A DNA stretch of 25,280 nt, from positions 1 through 25,280 of the forward strand of contig WRGM01000166.1 in assembly GCA_009787175.1 (NCBI GenBank). Direction: 5' to 3'. The notes beneath the pieces are model-generated. The model saw only the letters and a program-made list of their open reading frames with translations. It did no database searches and had not been told where the DNA came from. The position numbers were made by a program, and so were the translations under genes. Positions 14,959 through 22,873 of this stretch are shown one piece after another. This DNA is from Candidatus Bathycorpusculum fermentans (lineage in GTDB: Archaea; Thermoproteota; Bathyarchaeia; Bathyarchaeales; Bathycorpusculaceae). The number at the start of each line of letters is the position of its first letter. Within the stretch, counting starts at the first letter, position 1.

Positions 14959-16377
14959 TTATGGTTGCCATTTGTCAATGAGATATTTTGCTATCTCACT
15001 GCTGTCGCGTGGTCCTACGAGGACTTTCCAGTTGCTGAGTTCTTCGATTTCACCGCTTATGCGTGAGGCTTTGCCGGGTATGATGATTTTGCGGTGTTTT
15101 ACTTTGTTTTCTATGCCTGTTGCTTTGATTGCGTCTGCAACTTTTTCTGCTGTTAGTTTGCGTCCTGCGACACCGCTGTCAATTGCGCTGCCTTCTGCGT
15201 CTACGATAATTAGGTAGGCGTTGGTTTTGCTACTTTCAAGGTCTGCGGCTACTGTGTAGTATGTTAATGCAAAGTTTGATGTGAAGAATACTGGTGAGTT
15301 TTCGTTTGGTGTTCCGAATTCTTTTAGTCCTGCGGCTACTGCGACTGGTTTGCGTGGGTCTGTGTATATGTTTTGGCGGAGGATAATGTTTGGTAGTTGT
15401 ACCCAGCCTTCTGTGCTGTGGAGTATTATTATGTCTGTGAATCGGGTGATGAGCATGCCTGCTACGTAGGCTTCGCGCCATCTGACCATGTCATCTGTTA
15501 GGCCTTCTTTGTTTGCCCATATTGTTAGGGGTAGGCCGAGTAGGGGTAGACCGGCTAGTTCGTCGCCCATTTTTGTTGCTGCTCTTCGGAGCATTGTGAA
15601 ATTGTTTAGTGTGTCGGCTAGACCGTCGTTAAAGAATGTTCCTGGGTCGAGGACTATGTCTTGGACGCCGTAGGTTTGTAGTGTTTTTGCAAGTGTTATG
15701 AGCATGTTTAGGTCGTTTGGTGCTGAGGCAACAAGTGGGCAGTTGTACATTAGGGCTAATTCTGCCATGTCTTTCCAATTTGTCGCTGTTGCAGCGTATA
15801 GTAGTGGTCGGGCTTTTGGAATTATCATGATGCCTGCTTCTAGGACTGAAGGGTTTAGGGCGCAGAGTATTAGGGGTAAGTTTGTTGTTTCTGAAACTTT
15901 TTTGACGCAGTTTTTGAATTTGTCAGCATCGCCTGATGTTGAGCGGACTGCTATCATGTCAAGTTTTAGTGTATTACCTATGTATTCATAGCTAAATTCT
16001 TCTGTGCTCTTTATGCGGCTAACTATTTCTGCTTCAGTCATTTCGTCAGTTACATCAATGGCAACTGCTGTTGGATTGAAATATGTAAATTCATGTCTGT
16101 ACATGACAAGTTTTCCACCAACATGACACGCTTTATCGCCGACGCCTATTACTATTTCTTTCACTGGAGGTTTGAGTAGTTCATGTAATGTTTTAAAGCT
16201 CTTTGCATGTTCTGGTTTCTGCAAGGGCTTGCATTGGTCAACATTTACTTCACGTGCAACTAGTTTAGTTGCAAATGCCATACAGTTTTCTTGGCTGCAT
16301 TCTTTGCAGTTTGTTTTTGGGAGCAGTTTGTAAATGTCTATTGGGCTTAATTCTTTCTTTGCAGCTTTTTGGCTCAT
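14959..16377 (-). CDS. cdhE: Acetyl-CoA decarbonylase/synthase gamma subunit (corrinoid Fe-S protein large subunit)
   Basis: CdhE carries the corrinoid and a low-potential [4Fe-4S] cluster and moves the methyl group between tetrahydropterin and the acetyl-CoA synthase. The cluster motif at the N-terminus is Cys24, Cys27, Cys32 and Cys49 (TNCKECSQENCMAF onward). The middle is a TIM barrel of the CFeSP type and the C-terminal part (about 330-472) is the corrinoid-binding domain. At 472 residues it is full length. An ideal GGAGG lies upstream of the ATG at 16377. It follows cdhD by 15 bases and is the last gene of the operon, with oligo-T tracts just after its stop. Confidence 0.96.
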   Translation of the reverse strand: MSQKAAKKELSPIDIYKLLPKTNCKECSQENCMAFATKLVAREVNVDQCKPLQKPEHAKSFKTLHELLKPPVKEIVIGVGDKACHVGGKLVMYRHEFTYFNPTAVAIDVTDEMTEAEIVSRIKSTEEFSYEYIGNTLKLDMIAVRSTSGDADKFKNCVKKVSETTNLPLILCALNPSVLEAGIMIIPKARPLLYAATATNWKDMAELALMYNCPLVASAPNDLNMLITLAKTLQTYGVQDIVLDPGTFFNDGLADTLNNFTMLRRAATKMGDELAGLPLLGLPLTIWANKEGLTDDMVRWREAYVAGMLITRFTDIIILHSTEGWVQLPNIILRQNIYTDPRKPVAVAAGLKEFGTPNENSPVFFTSNFALTYYTVAADLESSKTNAYLIIVDAEGSAIDSGVAGRKLTAEKVADAIKATGIENKVKHRKIIIPGKASRISGEIEELSNWKVLVGPRDSSEIAKYLIDKWQP

Positions 16378-16392
16378 TCTTTTTTCCTCCAG

Positions 16393-17598
16393 TTACATTT
16401 TAGCGGAGACCCAGTCAACGTATTTGCTGGGGTCAACTTTTTTGCCGCTAGACAGGTTGTTAATGACTTCTTTTAGGGTTTTAACAGCTTCGGGGTGTAT
16501 CATCATAAACATGTCTACACCTGAGAGAAGCAATGTTAGCGCGGTGGTTACTTCCCACATGGGACCTCTTAATTCGCGTGGTTCCCATTTGTCGTCCATT
16601 TTTAGCCAGGCTTCGCGTGCTGCCCAAGCGTTGGTTGTTCCAGAGGACATGGGGTGTGCGAGTTCGCTGTCGCCTAATAAGCCAGATAGTCTTGCGCGTT
16701 CCATGTTTGTAAAGGCGTAATCTAAACCGTAGCCTAATGCGGCGGTGGATAGGTCCATAACTATGTCTTCTCGTCCGAGATAGTCGTAGAGTTTGCGGTT
16801 GAGTTCTCGCGCCATGTTTAAGTCCATGGGTGTAAACGCTAGGACGGCGTGGTTGTTTTTCTTGGCCGTTTTTGCAATGTTTTCTATGTTCATGTCGCGT
16901 GTAAATGAGCTTAGGAGGAATCTTTCTCCTGGGAAGGCTTGTGAGACTTCTTCAAATAATGTTGTGTCTTTTTCTGGGTCGCCACATCCGCCTATTACGA
17001 GGGGTACGTCGACTGCTTGCATTATGTTTTCGATTGTTTTAAGAGTGGATTTTGCAGGGGCATCTTTGAGTAAGGGGTCAATGCTAATTAGGTGTATGGT
17101 GACCATGTCTGCGCCGAATTTTTCGACGGCAAGTTTTGCCCAAGCTGCTGGGTCGCCCATGACTTCTTTAACATGCATTTTCACCGCTTTAGATAAGGGT
17201 ACTTCCATATCGAAGACGTCTAAGGTGACAACGGGCTTATGGATTACAGGGCTTTCAAAAGTATAGAAAGCAGGAGCTTTCTCGCCACCTATAGTTAGAC
17301 TTCGCCCACGGGTGCCGCCTTCGCTTTTTGTTGCGCCGAGTTTTACCTCAGATATGCTGCTTGAGTATTTTTCAATTGGTAAAGTGAAAGTTTGCTGCAT
17401 TAAGGCTGCAGGTTTTGTTGGAATGGCATTTGGGAGTTTAAGTCCCGGTATGCTAGCAACGCCGCCGTCAACTCTTATCTCTAAATTTTTGGCTTCTAGC
17501 TGGAAGTCATGTAATTCGATGTTTTGGAATTTTGCGAGAAGTTCCAATAATTCTGTTACTTCTATTCCAGCATTTTTATCATCTTTTTTATCTGTCAA
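16393..17598 (-). CDS. cdhD: Acetyl-CoA decarbonylase/synthase delta subunit (corrinoid Fe-S protein small subunit)
   Basis: CdhD is a TIM-barrel protein that pairs with CdhE to form the corrinoid methyl carrier. Typical blocks are TIGGEKAPAFYTFE, DPAAWAKLAVEKFGADMVTI, PLVIGGCGDPEKD and DLSTAALGYGLDYAFTNMER. The C-terminal stretch PMWEVTTALTLLLSGVDMFMMIHPEA is also characteristic. The length of 401 residues is normal. The start is a TTG at 17596-17598; a GGTGA overlapping the cdhC stop codon lies six bases upstream, which supports it and suggests translational coupling. It lies between cdhC and cdhE in the standard archaeal order. Confidence 0.96.
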   Translation of the reverse strand: MTDKKDDKNAGIEVTELLELLAKFQNIELHDFQLEAKNLEIRVDGGVASIPGLKLPNAIPTKPAALMQQTFTLPIEKYSSSISEVKLGATKSEGGTRGRSLTIGGEKAPAFYTFESPVIHKPVVTLDVFDMEVPLSKAVKMHVKEVMGDPAAWAKLAVEKFGADMVTIHLISIDPLLKDAPAKSTLKTIENIMQAVDVPLVIGGCGDPEKDTTLFEEVSQAFPGERFLLSSFTRDMNIENIAKTAKKNNHAVLAFTPMDLNMARELNRKLYDYLGREDIVMDLSTAALGYGLDYAFTNMERARLSGLLGDSELAHPMSSGTTNAWAAREAWLKMDDKWEPRELRGPMWEVTTALTLLLSGVDMFMMIHPEAVKTLKEVINNLSSGKKVDPSKYVDWVSAKM

Positions 17599-17604
17599 GA
17601 GCGC

Positions 17605-19005
17605 TCACCGTTTTTCTGCCTTTGATTCATCTTTCTTGATTACAACTTTGGAAGCATAGATTTTAGCATCTGTTAAAATAATTCTAAATCCGCCGGCAGA
17701 TATAGGTAAAGTTGACGCAGTCATAACTGGAACAGCTGCTGCAGCGCCATCATCTTCTGTGGTGGCAGATGTAGAGACTTCTTCTGTTACCCATTTTGCA
17801 ACGATTGGATGATTCTTTGCTTTGAGGAATTCTCTAAGCCCGTCAATGTCTTTGGCATCTTCTTCAGTTGCAATTTTGTCAACTATGTCTTTTGGAATGA
17901 AGTCTTTGACTTTTTCTTTGACCTCTTTTGGTACCCAAACAACACGGTTCCAGCCGCCGTCTGCTGCAAAGAATTTGCTGCTTCGCATGTATTCAAGTGA
18001 CATACCGTGGAAACCGTCTATTTGGCGGCCACCGGCTGTTGAGTCAGCTAGAGTGCTAAAGGGTAAACCGTTGACTGTTGCACCTTTAAAGTTTCTTTGA
18101 ACTATGCCAAAGCCGTCGACTTCTGGGATGTAAAATGTTACTGCTTCAAAGCATCCACAGGATGTGTGTGGATGATCAAAGGCTGTATACAGCCAGACTT
18201 TGGTGACCTCACCCATGCTGCGTTTCTTGGCGGCTTCATTTATTCCGCTGAATTCACCTTTTTCTTCGTTAATCATATCGCCTCTTGGTATGGCAAATAT
18301 TGGGCCTTTGGGGTCAATGCTTGCTGAGGCTTTGCCGTCAAACCAGCTGATAGCACCACAGTTGCTATATCTTTGGGGTGTAATAACACAAACGTGGCTT
18401 GGCGCGAATGATTGGCAGAGTACGCAGCCGTAGAATGTGTCTACTTCGCTGTCTTTTAGACCGCGGGCTTTTGCATCGCGTGCTTCATATGATGCAAGGG
18501 CTTGTGGGTAAAGTTCAGCTATTTTTGCGGTATCTGTTATGAAAGTGATTTGTAGTTTTTCAATTATTGATAATTCGTTTTTAAATAGTCTGTAGATGAC
18601 TTTGCCTAATATTTCAAAGCTGTTTAGACCTTTTTGGAAGGATTTTTTGCCAAGTCTCATCCAGATGTCATATCTCTGGTTTAAGTGCATAAAGCCTTCA
18701 ACAAAGTTTAGGTAGCCATGTAGACGTCTTTCAATGACACCTTCAAGTCCAGCGTCAAGTTGTGCGCCTGCAGCTTCAATTAGTATACCTAATGGGTATA
18801 TGCCGCCTTCTTTTAGGTCTTTTATGTCTGGACCTATAATGGAGACTTTGCCGTCTTCTACTTGATCCATTGGTTTGACTTGTGCTATTTCGAATTTTTT
18901 GTCGACTTGTGGTCCGCCGAGTTCGACATACATGTCATTTCGTCGGATGCGTTCTCCTTCGTATATTACTCCAACTTCTACGGGTATATCTTTAAACATT
19001 GACAT
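17605..19005 (-). CDS. cdhC: Acetyl-CoA decarbonylase/synthase beta subunit (acetyl-CoA synthase)
   Basis: CdhC joins CO, a methyl group and CoA into acetyl-CoA at the Ni-Ni-[4Fe-4S] A-cluster. Numbered from the ATG at 19003-19005, the six A-cluster ligands are Cys194, Cys197, Cys206, Cys216, Cys283 and Cys285 (GCVLCQSF, SHVCVI, NCGAISW, CGCFEAV). Their spacing agrees with Methanosarcina CdhC. The protein ends with a domain holding SAGGFRIILTDAKIYASKVVI after an Ala/Thr/Glu-rich linker (about 415-435). The frame extends to a TTG at 19023, but GGAGG overlapping that TTG serves the ATG at 19005. The gene starts four bases after cdhB stops. As in other archaeal forms, the bacterial N-terminal CODH-contact domain is absent. 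Confidence 0.96.
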   Translation of the reverse strand: MSMFKDIPVEVGVIYEGERIRRNDMYVELGGPQVDKKFEIAQVKPMDQVEDGKVSIIGPDIKDLKEGGIYPLGILIEAAGAQLDAGLEGVIERRLHGYLNFVEGFMHLNQRYDIWMRLGKKSFQKGLNSFEILGKVIYRLFKNELSIIEKLQITFITDTAKIAELYPQALASYEARDAKARGLKDSEVDTFYGCVLCQSFAPSHVCVITPQRYSNCGAISWFDGKASASIDPKGPIFAIPRGDMINEEKGEFSGINEAAKKRSMGEVTKVWLYTAFDHPHTSCGCFEAVTFYIPEVDGFGIVQRNFKGATVNGLPFSTLADSTAGGRQIDGFHGMSLEYMRSSKFFAADGGWNRVVWVPKEVKEKVKDFIPKDIVDKIATEEDAKDIDGLREFLKAKNHPIVAKWVTEEVSTSATTEDDGAAAAVPVMTASTLPISAGGFRIILTDAKIYASKVVIKKDESKAEKR

Positions 19006-19009
19006 TTCT

Positions 19010-19549
19010 TTAGTTTCCTCCAAATGTGGTTGTCATTACTTTAAGATTATTTGCCCAAGTTTCAAGGCTGGCGTTTGGAAATGACCAGCTTGCGTGGACA
19101 TGATACATGTTATCAAGTGTCATGGTTTTTAGTGTGGGCGCGAAATGTTTTAGACCTGAAAGAATTAAGGCCTGCATATAGTAGGGCATGCCGACCATTA
19201 TTACAAGGTCGGGGTGGCCTTTGCCGTCAATTCCCATCCATGTGGGGTCTACAACGCGTTGACCTATTTCCATTGCGTTCATAAATGCTGCTGGCTGGTA
19301 TCCGCGTTTTATGAATTCTCCCACCATATGGGCGGTTGCTATTACGGGGACTTTGCTTGCTTTTGCAAGATCTATTATAAAGTCTATAGCTGGGCGGCCT
19401 TCCATGAATCGTTCAGTTAGGTTACTTCCCGCGATTATAATGGGGCGGGCGGCTTTTTGGATCATTGCTACTGCGATTTCAGGTTTTGGTATAGAGTTTG
19501 CTTTTTTAGTTGCAGCTATTTCTGCACATTGCCATGGTTCACAAGACAT
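19010..19549 (-). CDS. cdhB: Acetyl-CoA decarbonylase/synthase epsilon subunit
   Basis: CdhB binds tightly to CdhA to form the alpha2-epsilon2 CO dehydrogenase; it has a Rossmann-like fold and no metal centre. Recognisable blocks are PEIAVAMIQKAARPIIIAGS, SKVPVIATAHMV, DLVIMVGMPYYMQALILSGLKHF and LDNMYHVHASWSFPN. At 179 residues the length is normal. The ATG at 19547-19549 is preceded by CGGAGG. It sits between cdhA (14 bases upstream) and cdhC (four bases downstream), the standard order. Methanosarcina has cooC between cdhB and cdhC; here that gap is empty because the cooC genes are upstream of cdhA. Confidence 0.95.
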   Translation of the reverse strand: MSCEPWQCAEIAATKKANSIPKPEIAVAMIQKAARPIIIAGSNLTERFMEGRPAIDFIIDLAKASKVPVIATAHMVGEFIKRGYQPAAFMNAMEIGQRVVDPTWMGIDGKGHPDLVIMVGMPYYMQALILSGLKHFAPTLKTMTLDNMYHVHASWSFPNASLETWANNLKVMTTTFGGN

Positions 19550-19563
19550 ATCTTTTTCCTCCG

Positions 19564-21912
19564 TTACTCCTTCATTTTTCGGACCATTCTTGGAAGTAAT
19601 GTTGGGTCCGGAATTGGTGTTTCTTTCCAGTTATTTGCATCAAGGACTTTCTGGATTTCATCCTTCATTGTAATGGGTATATCTGCAGCTGTCCTGATAA
19701 AGAGAGGGATATCATCTGGCATTACACCCATGTATCGTTTATGTAAGTCAATATAGTGACTGAGTTTTCCAGCGCGACCTTTCCAGGTATCGTTAGGTCT
19801 CATTACGAGCTTTGCCATTTGAACTATGCATTCTTCCTTAGTTTCCATTACACTAAAGAGGCTCTCTGGTGCGGGACCACCGTTTACAATGTCACCTGTG
19901 CGAGCATCTATAACGTTCCAGTTCTCTGGCTTATCTTTTCTACCTAATAGTGCATGCCTGTATTTGCTTCCATGTGGACCTACTACTACAGGTACACCTA
20001 AACGCCAAAAGCCTGCAGCGATCGCAGCAGCTTTTTGTGAGTATGCACCCCAAGCTAAACCAACGGCACCTAAACGGTTATGAATATAGTCGGCTATCTC
20101 TTCATAGTTCCCTCTTAGATTGCGTTTTGCGAAAATGTTTGCCACTTTAATCGCTGCACCTGCAACATGACTATTTGCTACACATGAACCAACATTTAGA
20201 ACTCCTCCAGCTTCAAAGCCACCTGGGAATTCTTCATAAATTGTCTGACCCTCACTATTACGATAACTACCTGCAGCCATTGCACTACAGCCAGATAATA
20301 CAACTATGTATCGTCTGCTAGCAAATTCTCTTGCAATATCATAGACGTCCTTGCCGCCTTTTGGATAATTACTACAGCCAACCATAGCGATGATACCTGG
20401 GATTTCGCCTAGAACTATTGGACCACCAACGCTGCGGATTTCAACATCTGAAACGGCACCTCTGCCACTTCTGCACAGGTTATCTTCACTATACATGGCT
20501 TTTTCACCTGCCTTAATTATAAGGCTGTGAATTACAATCTTTTGTGGGCAGGCTTGTTCACATCTTCCACAGCCCATGCAGAACTCATAGAGTTCAGTTA
20601 GTTTTGATATATCGCCCGTAGCGGCAGTTTTCATTGCGACTGGGATGGCGTAGTCTTGTGGGCAGTTTCTTTGGCATTGATTACATGATGTGCAAGTTTT
20701 TGCAGCTGCAATAACTTCTTCTACTGTTGGGAGAGCGTTTCTGCGTTTGCGTATTGGAGCTACTTTCATGGCAACGCGGACGGCTACTTCCCCGACTTTA
20801 TCTGGGTCAAGAATTAGTACACCTGCTACTCTTCCACTAACGAGATCGTCAGCAATTGCGTCGGCAGAATCATTTGTGCGGTTTTTGAAGCCGACACAGT
20901 TCTTTTCTGAGGCTGCAATTACTGGTGAGCCGATTTTTGCTGCTTCGTCAGCAACATCTGTTCTGACACATTGTTCATCGAGTACAACTACGTCTGCTAG
21001 TCCTGCGCGGATAAATCGTAGTTCCCAGCTGATTGGGCCGACTATTCTGCCGCGTGTGTAATAACGTGTTATGTCGTGAGCTGTGCAGCATAGGCCGACT
21101 ATTTCGAGGCTTTCATCGACTTTGTTTTCTTTTGCATAGTCGATGATGCCTATTGAGGGGACAACATTGTGTCCTATGCACATGATAACTGGTTTTGTGC
21201 GGTCAACGCTTCCGATGCCGAGTTTGACAAGTGGTGCTTCTGGGTCTGCTTTGGGGTAATTAAAAGCAGAGATTTGTGCGATGTCGCCTACTTCCATACC
21301 TATGTGGTCACACATGCCGACATGAAATGCTTTTGAGTCAAAATCCATTGCGTTAGCTTCTTGACCGGTATGGGCAGTTGCTAGGACTTGTGTTATTTGC
21401 TCTTCGACATAGGCTAAAACGTCGTCTAGGTCGCCGAGTGTTTCAGGTTTAATGCCTGTCACAAGTCGTGTGATGGGCGCTTCAACTTTAATGTTTAATC
21501 CTCCGACATCTAGAGGATATTTGTGTCCATATTTTTCAATTAGATGATGTACCAAGTGGCGTGAGTGTGCTGAGTGGCATGCTGCGCCGATAGAGCAGGC
21601 TATTGCTACAATGCGTGCGGATTGTGCTTCTATGGTTAAGCCGCATGCTCCGCGTTTTCCAGCAGTTAGGTCGCATTTGCCGAAGGTACAGAGGCAGCAT
21701 GAGTCACAGTCGGGCATGTAGAATGCTTTGTATTTAGTGAGGAGTTTTAAGTCCCAATCTCTTAAGGCTGTCACGGAGGGCATCGGAGTTGGGCCCATGG
21801 GCTCGGTGTAATTTTCGTTGACAACTTTGCCAATGGATAACTCGAGATTTTTAACAAGACCACTACTGGTCTTCAGTTCATCTAATTTTATGTGAATGTT
21901 TTTGGTGGTCAA
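19564..21912 (-). CDS. cdhA: Acetyl-CoA decarbonylase/synthase alpha subunit (Ni-Fe CO dehydrogenase)
   Basis: CdhA oxidises CO or reduces CO2 at the Ni-Fe-S C-cluster and passes electrons through Fe-S clusters. N-terminal cysteines 69, 72, 73, 75, 80 and 90 supply the B and D clusters. Two ferredoxin-type motifs (Cys407, 410, 413, 417 and Cys445, 448, 451, 455) are the extra E and F clusters of the archaeal enzyme. C-cluster ligands appear to include His248 (CIGHNV), one cysteine of CCTAHD (275/276), Cys315 (DEQC), Cys513 and later cysteines such as Cys542 and Cys579. At 782 residues it is full length. The TTG at 21910-21912 has GAGGT six bases upstream. It is the first structural gene of the operon. 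Confidence 0.97.
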   Translation of the reverse strand: MTTKNIHIKLDELKTSSGLVKNLELSIGKVVNENYTEPMGPTPMPSVTALRDWDLKLLTKYKAFYMPDCDSCCLCTFGKCDLTAGKRGACGLTIEAQSARIVAIACSIGAACHSAHSRHLVHHLIEKYGHKYPLDVGGLNIKVEAPITRLVTGIKPETLGDLDDVLAYVEEQITQVLATAHTGQEANAMDFDSKAFHVGMCDHIGMEVGDIAQISAFNYPKADPEAPLVKLGIGSVDRTKPVIMCIGHNVVPSIGIIDYAKENKVDESLEIVGLCCTAHDITRYYTRGRIVGPISWELRFIRAGLADVVVLDEQCVRTDVADEAAKIGSPVIAASEKNCVGFKNRTNDSADAIADDLVSGRVAGVLILDPDKVGEVAVRVAMKVAPIRKRRNALPTVEEVIAAAKTCTSCNQCQRNCPQDYAIPVAMKTAATGDISKLTELYEFCMGCGRCEQACPQKIVIHSLIIKAGEKAMYSEDNLCRSGRGAVSDVEIRSVGGPIVLGEIPGIIAMVGCSNYPKGGKDVYDIAREFASRRYIVVLSGCSAMAAGSYRNSEGQTIYEEFPGGFEAGGVLNVGSCVANSHVAGAAIKVANIFAKRNLRGNYEEIADYIHNRLGAVGLAWGAYSQKAAAIAAGFWRLGVPVVVGPHGSKYRHALLGRKDKPENWNVIDARTGDIVNGGPAPESLFSVMETKEECIVQMAKLVMRPNDTWKGRAGKLSHYIDLHKRYMGVMPDDIPLFIRTAADIPITMKDEIQKVLDANNWKETPIPDPTLLPRMVRKMKE

Positions 21913-21954
21913 TTTCTAACCTCTATAAAGGTTTAGATAGATTGCCGTTTGCTC

Positions 21955-21970
21955 TATTTTTAAACGTTTA
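21955..21970 (-). promoter_or_regulatory. cdhA promoter: TATA box overlapping a perfect 10-bp palindrome
   Basis: On the - strand TTTAAAAATA (21955-21964) lies about 48 bases before the TTG start. That puts transcription near 21935, just upstream of the GAGGT ribosome-binding site. The palindrome TAAACGTTTA (21961-21970) overlaps the upstream half of the TATA box and the BRE position, so a bound dimer could block TFB/TBP. The operator role is inference. Confidence 0.5.
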
Positions 21971-22023
21971 GGGTTTGTTTGCATAAAAAGTATGTTATGT
22001 ATGTTGAAATAAAAAAAAGTGCA

Positions 22024-22051
22024 GTGTTACTTTTTTAATAAAAAGTATCAC
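22024..22051. terminator. Imperfect 12-bp hairpin between cooC2 and cdhA
   Basis: GTGTTACTTTTT (22024-22035) pairs with AAAAAGTATCAC (22040-22051) with one mismatch and a four-base loop. It lies about 45 bases past the cooC2 stop and 110 bases before the cdhA start. On the - strand it contains T5, so it may end cooC2 transcripts or set the cooC-to-cdhA ratio. Alternatively it is a dimer operator for cdhA. Confidence 0.45.
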
Positions 22052-22094
22052 TAGCAGAGTTTATGTCACAAACCATACACAAACAAAAAAATTG

Positions 22095-22859
22095 TTAAAG
22101 ATAGCCAAGATTCTTCAGCACAGCTTTAACCGAAAGATACGCCGCATTATCATTTGGCAAATCAATAAGAGACTTACCATTAAGCACATAATCATCCAAA
22201 AGCGGATCCTGAGCTATCTTCCCCAAATACTTAAACTTTAAAGCCGCCTCAGCCTGCTTACCAAGCTCATCAGGAAAACGATAACCGCCAATTATGTAAA
22301 AATTTTTGTACTCCATATCAACTTCCTGAATTATCCTAACCGCCCGGCGCACATGATCCTGAGACTTTTTTGAATGATCCAAAATATCAAAAATATCATC
22401 CACACTCGAAGTTATACGCCTATTCAAATTCTCCAAACCCGCAGGAGAATCAATAAGCACATACTCATAATTCTTTGTCAAATTCTCCAAAGCACCCTTA
22501 AGAGCAGTATTTGGCATACAATAACAACCCTCAATCCACTTTGTACCAACACCAAGAAAATCAAAATGCTCACCCTCATAAAGACCACTCTCCCAAATAC
22601 GACTCTCAATCCGCTGCGCCGGAGGAACACCAACCGTCGTACCGCCACCCTCAATAAAAGTGCTAACAATCAAATCAGCAATCGTAAACTTACCCGCCTC
22701 CTTAAGGTCGATACCTACCATTTCCGCAAGATTCTGATCAGGATCAGCATCAACAAGCAAAATAGGCGATTTACCAGCCTCAACAAAAGCCTTAGCCATT
22801 AAAGTAGTAAAACTAGACTTCCCTGTACCACCACGTCCAACTGTAACAAGAATTTTCAT
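22095..22859 (-). CDS. CooC-like ATPase with variant Walker A (CooC2)
   Basis: A 254-residue P-loop ATPase of the MinD/CooC group. CooC proteins bind Ni and use ATP to load it into CO dehydrogenase or acetyl-CoA synthase. The metal-site CXC is Cys112/Cys114 (EGCYCMPN), and VDADPDQNL at about 36-44 is typical. Walker A is GRGGTGKS (8-15), with Arg where the family's signature lysine (GKGGVGKT) normally sits. This may alter ATP-driven dimerisation or mark a separate subfamily. It starts 14 bases after cooC1, with GGGAG before its ATG, so the two are co-transcribed. The coding strand is G+T-rich, unlike the neighbouring cdh genes. The metal role is inferred from family and position. Confidence 0.85.
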   Translation of the reverse strand: MKILVTVGRGGTGKSSFTTLMAKAFVEAGKSPILLVDADPDQNLAEMVGIDLKEAGKFTIADLIVSTFIEGGGTTVGVPPAQRIESRIWESGLYEGEHFDFLGVGTKWIEGCYCMPNTALKGALENLTKNYEYVLIDSPAGLENLNRRITSSVDDIFDILDHSKKSQDHVRRAVRIIQEVDMEYKNFYIIGGYRFPDELGKQAEAALKFKYLGKIAQDPLLDDYVLNGKSLIDLPNDNAAYLSVKAVLKNLGYL

Positions 22860-22873
22860 ACCAAAAATCTCCC

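Noticed and set aside
22374..22802. 142-codon open frame antisense to cooC2
   Set aside because: Low-complexity Thr/Asn/Ile/Lys product caused by the strand bias of cooC2; no independent evidence.
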